64,000 bases of DNA from Anaerolineales bacterium (lineage in GTDB: Bacteria > Chloroflexota > Anaerolineae > Anaerolineales > Villigracilaceae), in the NCBI GenBank assembly GCA_026928255.1, contig JAIXKJ010000008.1, positions 349,298 through 413,297 of the forward strand. The letters are read 5' to 3'. The notes under the pieces were generated by a model. The model saw only the letters and a list, made by a program, of their open reading frames with translations, did no database searches and was not told the DNA's origin. The position numbers were made by a program, and so were the translations under genes. Within the stretch, counting starts at the first letter, position 1. Every line of letters begins with the position of its first letter. Positions 41,150 through 48,091 of this stretch are shown one piece after another.

Positions 41150-42852
41150 CGCTCCAATAGTTCCACCGACAAATGAATCATGGTCGGTCGCCCGTGCGGA
41201 CAGGTGCGCGGCGATTCGCAAGCCTCTAAATCGTTGAGCAGACTGCGCTGTTCTTCGGGCGTCAGCGTTTGCCCGCCCTTGACCGCCAGCCGCTTGCAGA
41301 CTCGCGCCGCCAGCCGCGCCTCCAACTCCGCCTGCAGCGGACTCTCGTCCTCTTCAAAATCTTCGACCAACGCCCGCAACGCGGCCTCCGCGCTGCCGCC
41401 TGCGAATAAAATCGGCATGGCGCGGACTTGAAAAGTGTTTGCGCCAAACTCTTCAACTTCAAAGCCGAAGCGATTCAAAAAGGGAAGTTGCTCGGTCAGC
41501 GCTTTGGCGGATTGCGGCGGAAGCGTTACCGCCTCCGCCGCGAGCAGCGCCTGCGAAGGGATGCTTTTGTTGGCGTGCTGCGCCATCAGTTTTTCAAAAA
41601 GAACGCGCTCGTGCGCGGCGTGTTGATCGATTAAGTACAACCCGTCGGGACCTTCCGCCGCTAAATACGTCGAGCCGATTTGCCCGATGAGGCGCAAGAG
41701 CAAACTTGCGGGTTGCAGATTTAAGGTTGAAGGTTGTTCAACCTCCGTCTTTCGTCCTTCGTCTTCTTCATGTCCAATCGTCCAGTCTATGCCGACTTGG
41801 CGGCGCGGCGTCTCTTCGTCGCGCGGACGCGAGCCCCACAGTTGCGGCGAAACCGACGGGACGGGCGTGTAGGCTAACAGCGCCTTCCGCGCCGAGCGTT
41901 GGACGAAACTAAACGCCCGGTCTTGATTCCGAAAACGCACTTCGGCCTTCGTCGGGTGGACGTTGACGTCCACGTCTTCGGGCGACATGTCGAGGAAGAG
42001 CGCCGCCAGCGGGTAACGCCCGACCATCAGCAACGTGTGATAAGCCTGCAACAGCGCCGCGTTGAGCGAAATCTCTTGCACCCAGCGCCCGTTGACGAAA
42101 AAGGTAATTTCCTTGCGGTTCGAGCGCGTCAACGAAACGGGGCTGACGAACCCGTTCAGCGTCATGCCCTCTTCGGCAGACATCACTTCCAGCATCTGCT
42201 TGGCGACGTCCACGCCGTAGAGCGCCGCCAAAATCGCGCGTCGGTCGCCGTCGCCAGCCGTTTGCAAGGTAACTTGTTTGTCGTCGGTTACTTTGAAGCG
42301 CACATGCGGATAAGCCAGCGCGTAGCGCGTAACGAGCGCGTCTATGGCGCGGCGTTCGGTGGTGTCGGTTTTCAAAAACTTCAAACGCGCGGGGACGTTG
42401 TAAAAAAGGTTTTCAACGCGCACAAGCGTGCCTTGCGGCGCGCCGACTTTTTCCACGCGGTCGGCGACGCCGCCTTCCACGTTCAGGTGCGCGCCCTCGC
42501 GCTCCGACTCTGTCCGCGAGACGAGGCTCAGGCGCGAGATCGAACCAATAGACGCCAGCGCTTCGCCGCGAAAGCCCAAGGTGCGGATGCGGAACAAATC
42601 GCTGGATTGAGTCAACTTGGAGGTGGCGTGGCGCGTCATCGCCAATTCCATTTCGGCGGCGGGAATGCCGCGTCCGTCGTCGGCGACTTCAATCAAAGTT
42701 CGCCCGGCGTCGACGATCGTAATCGAAATATTTTTCGCGCCGGCGTCGAGCGCGTTTTCGGTCAGCTCCTTGACGACCGAAGCGGGACGCTCCACCACCT
42801 CGCCCGCCGCAATCTGCGACGAAATTTCAGAAGCAAGCAATCGAATAGGCAT
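41122..42852 (-). CDS. mutL: DNA mismatch repair protein MutL (endonuclease type)
   Basis: A 576-residue protein. The GHKL ATPase half has IAAGEVVERPASVVKELTEN, DAGRTLIEVADDGRGIP and TLGFRGEALASIGSIS. The C-terminal half keeps the nicking site DQHAAHERVLFE and the CPHGRP motif, so it should be a latent endonuclease. The linker (about 335-375) is built from short dispersed repeat DNA (EDEGRKTEVEQPSTLNLQP). I use the ATG at 42852, 6 nt behind a TATAAT; a further upstream start would overlap that box. Converges with lipB. Confidence 0.95.
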   Translation of the reverse strand: MPIRLLASEISSQIAAGEVVERPASVVKELTENALDAGAKNISITIVDAGRTLIEVADDGRGIPAAEMELAMTRHATSKLTQSSDLFRIRTLGFRGEALASIGSISRLSLVSRTESEREGAHLNVEGGVADRVEKVGAPQGTLVRVENLFYNVPARLKFLKTDTTERRAIDALVTRYALAYPHVRFKVTDDKQVTLQTAGDGDRRAILAALYGVDVAKQMLEVMSAEEGMTLNGFVSPVSLTRSNRKEITFFVNGRWVQEISLNAALLQAYHTLLMVGRYPLAALFLDMSPEDVDVNVHPTKAEVRFRNQDRAFSFVQRSARKALLAYTPVPSVSPQLWGSRPRDEETPRRQVGIDWTIGHEEDEGRKTEVEQPSTLNLQPASLLLRLIGQIGSTYLAAEGPDGLYLIDQHAAHERVLFEKLMAQHANKSIPSQALLAAEAVTLPPQSAKALTEQLPFLNRFGFEVEEFGANTFQVRAMPILFAGGSAEAALRALVEDFEEDESPLQAELEARLAARVCKRLAVKGGQTLTPEEQRSLLNDLEACESPRTCPHGRPTMIHLSVELLERQFGRRGAR

Positions 42853-42858
42853 GGGGCG

Positions 42859-42866
42859 ATTATAAT
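42859..42866. promoter_or_regulatory. Shared palindromic -10 element of mutL and the HAD gene
   Basis: The palindrome GATTATAATC contains TATAAT on both strands (plus 42861-42866, minus 42864-42859). Each lies exactly 6 nt before a start codon (42873 plus, 42852 minus). The whole intergenic gap is 20 bp. Confidence 0.75.
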
Positions 42867-42872
42867 CTCGCA

Positions 42873-43517
42873 ATGCGATTTACCACAATTTTCTTCGATC
42901 TCGACGACACGCTCTACCCGACCAACGTCGGCTTGTGGAATGCCATCAAAGAGCGCATGAACCGTTACCTGCTCGAACGCATGGGATTTCCCGAAAAGCA
43001 AATTCCCGAAATCCGCGAGCGCTATTTTTTGCAATACGGAACAACCCTGCGCGGACTGCAAGCCAATCACCAAGTGGACGTGCAAGATTACCTCGCCTTC
43101 GTCCACGACCTGCCCTTGCAGGAATACATCGCCCCCAACCCGACTCTGCGCTCGATCATCGCCTCGCTGCCAACCCGCAACTTGATTTTCACCAACGCGG
43201 ACGCCGCCCACGCTGAAAGAGTGTTAGCCATTCTCGGCTTGCGCGACCTCTTTGAAGCCATCGTGGACGTGAACGCCGTCGCCCCCTATTGCAAGCCGAT
43301 GCCCGAATCGTTCCGCGCCGCGTTAGAAATCGCCGGCGAAGACGACCCGTCCAAATGCGTGATGATTGACGACATCCACCGCACCACCCGCGCCGCGAAA
43401 GAAATCGGCATGTTTAGCATTTTACGCGCCGACCACTTTCCGCCCGAAAGCGCCGACGCGCGCCTGACCGATTGGGACGACCTGATTCCGCTTTTGGAGA
43501 ATTCGCATGGAGAATAG
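42873..43517 (+). CDS. HAD hydrolase, pyrimidine 5'-nucleotidase type
   Basis: A 214-residue HAD phosphatase. The catalytic FFDLDDTLYP is at residues 7-16, motif II is LIFTNADAAHAERVL near 105, the motif III lysine is in APYCKPMPESF and motif IV is CVMIDDIHRTTRAAKEIG. The all-helical cap (GLWNAIKERMNRYLLERMGF) matches the pyrimidine 5'-nucleotidase (Sdt1-like) group, dephosphorylating UMP/CMP or similar. Leaderless, back to back with mutL. The following small gene overlaps its end by 11 bp. Confidence 0.85.
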   Translation: MRFTTIFFDLDDTLYPTNVGLWNAIKERMNRYLLERMGFPEKQIPEIRERYFLQYGTTLRGLQANHQVDVQDYLAFVHDLPLQEYIAPNPTLRSIIASLPTRNLIFTNADAAHAERVLAILGLRDLFEAIVDVNAVAPYCKPMPESFRAALEIAGEDDPSKCVMIDDIHRTTRAAKEIGMFSILRADHFPPESADARLTDWDDLIPLLENSHGE

Positions 43518-43776
43518 CCGCGCCGCCATTGCCGCGTTAATTTTCATCGTCGTCATCGTCGGCGTGAATTTGGTCATGTACGCCGTTGTGCGCGGATTCG
43601 CGCGCGGCGGCAAGGACGACCCGCTCGTCAAAATTATGCAAGCCGTCAGCGCGAAAAAGCCCGAAGACAAAGCCGACGAGATGGACGAGTTGCGAAAGAT
43701 TATGGGCGGGCTAAACGGAGAGGACGAAGGACGAAGGACAAAGGATAGAGGACGGAGGACGGAGGACAGAGGATGA
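43507..43776 (+). CDS. Small single-pass membrane protein with repeat-derived tail
   Basis: An 89-residue protein of unknown function. One membrane segment (about 5-27, AAIAALIFIVVIVGVNLVMY) is followed by a polar helix (KKPEDKADEMDELRKIMGGL). The last 20 residues (EDEGRRTKDRGRRTEDRG) come from imperfect GGACGAA-type DNA repeats, so the tail may be a recent extension. It overlaps the HAD gene by 11 bp, suggesting co-translation. Confidence 0.6.
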   Translation: MENSRAAIAALIFIVVIVGVNLVMYAVVRGFARGGKDDPLVKIMQAVSAKKPEDKADEMDELRKIMGGLNGEDEGRRTKDRGRRTEDRG

Positions 43777-43790
43777 AGGGTGAAGGGTTC
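43718..43790 (+). repeat. GGACGAA/GGACGGA-type short tandem repeat
   Basis: Imperfect 7-bp units (GGACGAA, GGACAAA, GGACGGA) run through the end of the small membrane gene and past its stop. Similar text occurs in the mutL linker at 41744-41770. Confidence 0.75.
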
Positions 43791-43893
43791 TTATAAAAAT
43801 CGAACGTTTTGTTCAGCAACCTTTAATCACCCGTTGGTATCTTTTTGCCTACGTTATTGTTGAACGCCAAAAGTTATTGTCATTGGAGGCTCT

Positions 43894-45156
43894 ATGAGTA
43901 AAGAACTAAAAGCCGTGTTGCTTATTTTGGTCGTCGTCTTTGTCGGGTTGGGCGCGTTCGCCACTGGCTTCATCGTCGGGCATTTGCTGCCGATAGGCGG
44001 CGTTTCTCCCTTCTCGCAACAGACGGAGAATCAGCCTAATTCAGCCGAAACGTCGGCGCAGCAAGCGGCGACGCCCGAAGAGATGCAAGCGCTCTTCGCC
44101 CCCTTCTGGGAAACCTGGAATCTCGTCCACAAAAATTATGTAGACCAACCGGTGGACGACGTCGAAATGATGCGCGGCGCCATCAGCGGCATGATGCAAT
44201 CTCTGGGCGACCAACACACCACCTACATGCCGCCCGAAGTGTACAAAGAAGCCACTGCAGATTTAGCAGGTTCTTACGAAGGCATCGGCGCGTATGTGGA
44301 CACGACCGCCGACTACCTAACCGTAACCAGCCCCATCCCCGGCTCGCCCGCCGAAAAAGCGGGACTGATGCCCGGCGATAAAATCGTCGCCATTGACGGC
44401 GAAGATATGACCGGCATAGACGCGGAACTAGCCCGCCGCAAAGTGTTGGGGCCGGCCGGCTCGACCGTCGTTTTGACCATTCTCCGCAAAGGCGAAGATA
44501 AAACTTTCGACGTTTCCATCACGCGCCAAAAAATCACCATCGCCTCCGCCAGCGGAAAAATGCTCGAAGGCGACATCGCCTACATTCAGTTGACTACTTT
44601 CGGCGACCAAACCATGTCCGAATTGCAAAACACGCTGGCAGAATTATTGCCGCAAAAACCGAAAGCAATCATCCTCGACTTACGCAACAACGGCGGCGGC
44701 TATTTGCAAACCGCCGTCGAAGTCGCCTCGCAGTTTATGGACAAAGGCGTGGTCTTATACGAACAATTCGGCGACGGACGGCGCAACACCTACAACGTCA
44801 TCCCTGGCGGAAAGTTGACCGACCCTTCTATTCCGATGATCGTATTAATCAACGAAGGCTCGGCGTCCGCTTCTGAAATCGTCGCGGGCGCGCTGCAAGA
44901 CGTGGGACGCGCCAAACTGCTGGGGACCGTCTCCTACGGCAAAGGCTCGGTGCAAAATTGGATTCCGCTTTCGGGCGACAACGGCGCGGCGCGCATCACC
45001 ATCGCCAAATGGCTGACTCCCAACGAACGCGCCATCCACAAAATTGGACTCACGCCCGATTACCCCGTCGAGTTGACGAAAGAAGATTATGACGCAAAAC
45101 GCGACCCGCAATTGGACGAAGCCGTCCGCATTTTGCAAGGCATGATTTCCAAATAA
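43894..45156 (+). CDS. ctpA: S41-family C-terminal processing peptidase
   Basis: A 420-residue protease anchored by an N-terminal membrane segment (residues 5-30, VLLILVVVFVGLGAFATGFI). A helical stretch (MRGAISGMMQSLGDQHTTYM) precedes the PDZ domain (about 125-205, with SPAEKAGLMPGDKIVAIDGE). The catalytic core has LILDLRNNGGGYLQTAVEVA, the serine in NEGSASASEIVAGAL and the lysine in VSYGKGSVQNW. It probably trims membrane or exported proteins. The zinc peptidase gene follows 9 bp later. Confidence 0.93.
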   Translation: MSKELKAVLLILVVVFVGLGAFATGFIVGHLLPIGGVSPFSQQTENQPNSAETSAQQAATPEEMQALFAPFWETWNLVHKNYVDQPVDDVEMMRGAISGMMQSLGDQHTTYMPPEVYKEATADLAGSYEGIGAYVDTTADYLTVTSPIPGSPAEKAGLMPGDKIVAIDGEDMTGIDAELARRKVLGPAGSTVVLTILRKGEDKTFDVSITRQKITIASASGKMLEGDIAYIQLTTFGDQTMSELQNTLAELLPQKPKAIILDLRNNGGGYLQTAVEVASQFMDKGVVLYEQFGDGRRNTYNVIPGGKLTDPSIPMIVLINEGSASASEIVAGALQDVGRAKLLGTVSYGKGSVQNWIPLSGDNGAARITIAKWLTPNERAIHKIGLTPDYPVELTKEDYDAKRDPQLDEAVRILQGMISK

Positions 45157-45165
45157 GGAGGAACA

Positions 45166-45858
45166 ATGTTCTTCAGCTCAACCTATCTGCTCTTTATGAT
45201 TCCCGCCTTCTTGCTGATGGCGCTGACTTCGTGGTACGTCAAAGCGGCGTATAAAAAATGGGGCAAAGTCGCCGTCCTCAGCCGCCTCAGCGGGGCGCAA
45301 GCCGCGCAACAGTTGATCTCCGTCGGCGGGTTATACGGCGTGAGAGTCGGCGCCACGCCCGGCGAATTAAGCGACCATTACGACCCGCGCGACAAAACGC
45401 TTTACCTTTCGAGCAATGTCGCCAACAGCGCTTCCGTCGCGGCGGTGGCGGTGGCGGCGCACGAGCTCGGCCACGCCATGCAAGACGCGCAAGGCTACCT
45501 GCCAATGCGCTTCCGTTCGGCGCTCGTGCCGATGGTTAACATCGGCTCGAATCTCGGCTGGATTTTAATCATGATCGGTTTGCTCTTGCGGCTGACGGGA
45601 ATCGCTTGGCTCGGCGTCCTCGTCTTCGCTGGCGGCGCGCTCTTCGCCCTCGCCACGCTGCCGGTGGAAATCAACGCCTCCTCTCGCGCCAAAGAATTGC
45701 TGCGCCAAAGCGGCATTATCCAAACCGACGACGAAGCGCGCGGAGTCAACGCCGTGCTAAACGCCGCCGCGCTGACTTATGTCGCCGGCCTGCTGACCGC
45801 CGTGCTGCAACTGCTCTATTACGCGCTGATGGTCATGGGCGGCGGAAGGCGACGCTGA
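45166..45858 (+). CDS. yugP: Zinc metallopeptidase, YugP family
   Basis: A 230-residue membrane peptidase. One N-terminal segment (LLFMIPAFLLMALTSWYVKA), then the zinc site VAAHELGHAMQDAQGYLPMR, then two or three further segments (VNIGSNLGWILIMIGLLLRL, LGVLVFAGGALFALATLPVE). The family is M48-like with unknown substrates. AAGGAGG precedes the ATG. The 9-bp gap from ctpA suggests an operon of two membrane proteases. A terminator follows. Confidence 0.92.
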   Translation: MFFSSTYLLFMIPAFLLMALTSWYVKAAYKKWGKVAVLSRLSGAQAAQQLISVGGLYGVRVGATPGELSDHYDPRDKTLYLSSNVANSASVAAVAVAAHELGHAMQDAQGYLPMRFRSALVPMVNIGSNLGWILIMIGLLLRLTGIAWLGVLVFAGGALFALATLPVEINASSRAKELLRQSGIIQTDDEARGVNAVLNAAALTYVAGLLTAVLQLLYYALMVMGGGRRR

Positions 45859-45864
45859 ACGTTC

Positions 45865-45895
45865 AAAACTCGGAAGTCTTACTTCCGAGTTTTTT
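45865..45895 (+). terminator. Terminator after yugP
   Basis: AAAACTCGGAAGT CTT ACTTCCGAGTTTTTT: perfect stem plus T tract. Confidence 0.93.
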
Positions 45896-45903
45896 GATTC
45901 TTC

Positions 45904-45932
45904 TTGACAAATTAGAACAATTGTTCTATATT
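45904..45932 (+). promoter_or_regulatory. Promoter with LexA-box-like operator
   Basis: TTGACA (45904-45909), 17-bp spacer, TATATT (45927-45932). The spacer contains the perfect palindrome AGAACAATTGTTCT (45913-45926), which fits the GAACNNNNGTTC box of Bacillus-type LexA. A repressor bound there would block RNA polymerase. Confidence 0.75.
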
Positions 45933-45960
45933 GTATTTACCCGCTCAAAAGGAGAATCCC

Positions 45961-46695
45961 ATGAACCGTTCTCTCAACTTTCAACTTACGCCCTTCCTCA
46001 AAAAAATGTCGTTTCGTCGCGGCGCCGTCTTCGGCGGATTAATCCTCTTCGCCTTGCTCGCCTTTGAAGTCTTCAACTACGGCACAACCTCCTTCGCCCT
46101 GCGCGACATGCTCGGCAGCCTCGAATTTGGCGGCATGTACTGGTCATCCACGCTGGCGTTCGCCTTCTGCGCCATAGACTTCGCGGGCATCGCTCGCATC
46201 TTCACCCCCGAACAAGGGCGCGACGAACCCGCCGAAATTTGGTATCTCTTCGGCGCTTGGCTGATCGCCGCCGCCTTCAACGCCGTCCTCACTTGGTGGG
46301 GCGTTTCGGTCGCCGTGCAAAATCACAACGCCTTAGGCGGCTCGCTGATCGGTCGTCAAACGCTGATTCGCTTCGCCCCCATCTTCGTCGCCAGCATGGT
46401 TTGGCTGATTCGCGTTTTATTAATCGGGACTTTTTCCATCGCAGGCGAACGCCTCTTCTCTTTTGCGGATATTTACAACCGCAACGCCGACTACCGAACC
46501 TCCGCGCCGCAACCCCGACCCGCCGCCGCCTTCCCGCGCCCCGAGCCGAATCTCCCCGCGACTTCTTATCCGCGCCCCGCGCCCAAACCGCGCCCAACGC
46601 CGATGCCGTCCTACGGCGCGACTCGCCCAGAGCCGACCTATCACCCGGTCGGCATGTCCGCCGTCAGGCGCGGAAATTCCGCGACCCGGCAATAA
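45961..46695 (+). CDS. Four-segment membrane protein under a LexA-like box
   Basis: A 244-residue protein of unknown function. Four hydrophobic segments (about 20-42, 60-82, 95-120, 138-165) are followed by a proline- and arginine-rich cytoplasmic tail of about 65 residues (PRPEPNLPATSYPRPAPKPR). AGGAGAATCCC precedes the ATG at 45961. The GAACNNNNGTTC palindrome between -35 and -10 suggests induction by DNA damage. Small SOS-induced membrane proteins often halt division, but nothing in the sequence proves that here. Confidence 0.7.
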   Translation: MNRSLNFQLTPFLKKMSFRRGAVFGGLILFALLAFEVFNYGTTSFALRDMLGSLEFGGMYWSSTLAFAFCAIDFAGIARIFTPEQGRDEPAEIWYLFGAWLIAAAFNAVLTWWGVSVAVQNHNALGGSLIGRQTLIRFAPIFVASMVWLIRVLLIGTFSIAGERLFSFADIYNRNADYRTSAPQPRPAAAFPRPEPNLPATSYPRPAPKPRPTPMPSYGATRPEPTYHPVGMSAVRRGNSATRQ

Positions 46696-46724
46696 TAAAA
46701 ACGCCGTCTTTATGACGGCGTTTA
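46696..46724. terminator. Bidirectional terminator
   Basis: AAAAACGCCGTC TTTAT GACGGCGTTTATT between convergent genes. Confidence 0.9.
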
Positions 46725-46725
46725 T

Positions 46726-47658
46726 TCATTTGCGTTTTAGCGCATCCCATAAACGCTCATGCCAACGTTTGCGAATCAAATAATCCAAACGATACGAAAA
46801 TCGGGCGGGCATTAAGCCGAAGTGTCGAGTCATGGCGTCTACGGCGGCGGCGCGGTTGACGGCGAAATAATCCAAAAACAGCGACGAAATCGGGAAATTT
46901 GGAACGACGCTTTCCAAAAAAATGGCGAGGGCGCGCAAAGCGATTGGCGAAAGCGAAACCAAAATTCGGCGGCGGCGCGTTACGTCCATAATAATTTCGA
47001 CGATTTGTTGCAGCGTAAAAAATTCGTTGCCGCCCAACTCGTGCGTTTTGTTTAACGAGCGTTCGTCGCGCAAAGTCCAAATCATGCAGGTGATTAAATC
47101 TTCCACCCAAATCGGCTGAACCACCGTCCGCCCGCCTTTAGAGACGGGAAAAACGCCCGGCGCGGCGCGAATCAAACGCGCAAGGTTGGTTGTGAAATGA
47201 TCTTCTTCGCCGTAAACCAGCGAAGAGCGGATGATCGTATAAGGCGTTTTCGCGGCGCGGACAGCGTCCTCTGCCAGCCCTTTGGCGCGGAAAGCGGGAT
47301 AGCCCGAAGCGGGCGCCGCGCCGACGTGACTGAGATAGACGAAGCGATCCACCCCCGCGTCTGTCGCCGCTTCGACGAGGTTCTTCGTCCCCTGAACGTC
47401 CACCGTTTGCAGACTTCCGCGCGCGCCTTGATTTTCCGCGCTAGCAAGGTGAAAGACCGTTTCCACGTCGCGCATGGCGGCGCGAAGCCCGCGCGTGTCA
47501 GCGAGCGAAACGACGGAAATTTCCATCGGCACGCCTTTCGGCAGACGCGGCGATTTCGCGGACGGGCGAATCAAAGCGCGGATGGGGTAGCCAGCGGCGT
47601 CTAACTGACGAACTAAAGCGCGCCCGATAAAACCGGTCGCGCCGACGACGAGAATCAT
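46726..47658 (-). CDS. NAD(P)-binding epimerase-like protein (NDUFA9 / atypical SDR group)
   Basis: A 310-residue protein. ILVVGATGFIGRALVRQLDA (1-21) is the cofactor motif, ETVFHLAS follows, and RFVYLSHVGAAPASGYPAFR with EDAVRAAKTPYTIIRSSLVYG is typical of atypical SDRs related to the complex I subunit NDUFA9. The usual YxxxK is replaced by YPAFRAK, so it may bind cofactor without classical catalysis. Substrate unknown. TATAAT lies 7 nt before the ATG. Confidence 0.82.
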   Translation of the reverse strand: MILVVGATGFIGRALVRQLDAAGYPIRALIRPSAKSPRLPKGVPMEISVVSLADTRGLRAAMRDVETVFHLASAENQGARGSLQTVDVQGTKNLVEAATDAGVDRFVYLSHVGAAPASGYPAFRAKGLAEDAVRAAKTPYTIIRSSLVYGEEDHFTTNLARLIRAAPGVFPVSKGGRTVVQPIWVEDLITCMIWTLRDERSLNKTHELGGNEFFTLQQIVEIIMDVTRRRRILVSLSPIALRALAIFLESVVPNFPISSLFLDYFAVNRAAAVDAMTRHFGLMPARFSYRLDYLIRKRWHERLWDALKRK

Positions 47659-47665
47659 GCGTTAA

Positions 47666-47671
47666 ATTATA
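47666..47671 (-). promoter_or_regulatory. -10 box, 7 nt before the SDR-like gene
   Basis: TATAAT on the minus strand, 7 nt before the ATG at 47658, with no ribosome site. Predicted leaderless. Confidence 0.6.
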
Positions 47672-47689
47672 AGTCAGTTTGTCTGTTAA

Positions 47690-47722
47690 AAAAAATAAGC
47701 GCTCGGCGAGCGCTTATTTTTT
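47690..47722. terminator. Bidirectional terminator
   Basis: AAAATAAGCGCTCG GCGAGCGCTTATTTTTT with runs of A and T on both sides. It terminates the small membrane gene on the minus strand. Confidence 0.9.
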
Positions 47723-47728
47723 CAAAAT

Positions 47729-47992
47729 TTATCCCGATGTCGGAGGAACAGGCGGTTGACCGCCGCCCGAGCCCGGTTTCGGACGGGTAAAGAACCAAAC
47801 GGCGACGGGGATGACGATCAAGATCAACGCCGCGCAGACGAGCCCAATGCCCACCGTAGGCGAAAGTGCGCCGTCGTTAAACGTGCCGTTGCCCGTCGCG
47901 GTAATTGCGCCAAATAGACACAAAAACAAGCCCGGACATCCGCACAAAACGACGGAAGCAATCGTGGCGATCAAATTGGTATTTTTATTCAT
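47729..47992 (-). CDS. Small two-segment membrane protein
   Basis: An 87-residue protein of unknown function. Two hydrophobic segments (about 7-32, ATIASVVLCGCPGLFLCLFG, and 46-68, VGIGLVCAALILIVIPVAVW) and a short proline/glycine tail (KPGSGGGQPPVPPTSG). AAGGAT-type site before the ATG and its own terminators on both sides, so it forms a single-gene unit. Confidence 0.7.
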   Translation of the reverse strand: MNKNTNLIATIASVVLCGCPGLFLCLFGAITATGNGTFNDGALSPTVGIGLVCAALILIVIPVAVWFFTRPKPGSGGGQPPVPPTSG

Positions 47993-48044
47993 AGTTTTAT
48001 CCTTTTTACAAGCGGATTAATTTCAACGTCAGTATATGTTAAAT

Positions 48045-48078
48045 AAAAAAGGGATGCAAGCGAATCGCATCCCTTTTT
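48045..48078 (-). terminator. Terminator after pheT
   Basis: AAAAAGGGATGC pairs with GCATCCCTTTTT around a 9-nt loop, 14 bp downstream of the pheT stop on the minus strand. Confidence 0.9.
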
Positions 48079-48091
48079 AGTACTATGCCGT

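Noticed and set aside
41899..42960. Long plus-strand frame opposite mutL
   Set aside because: Antisense to MutL motifs, arginine/histidine-rich and without family features.
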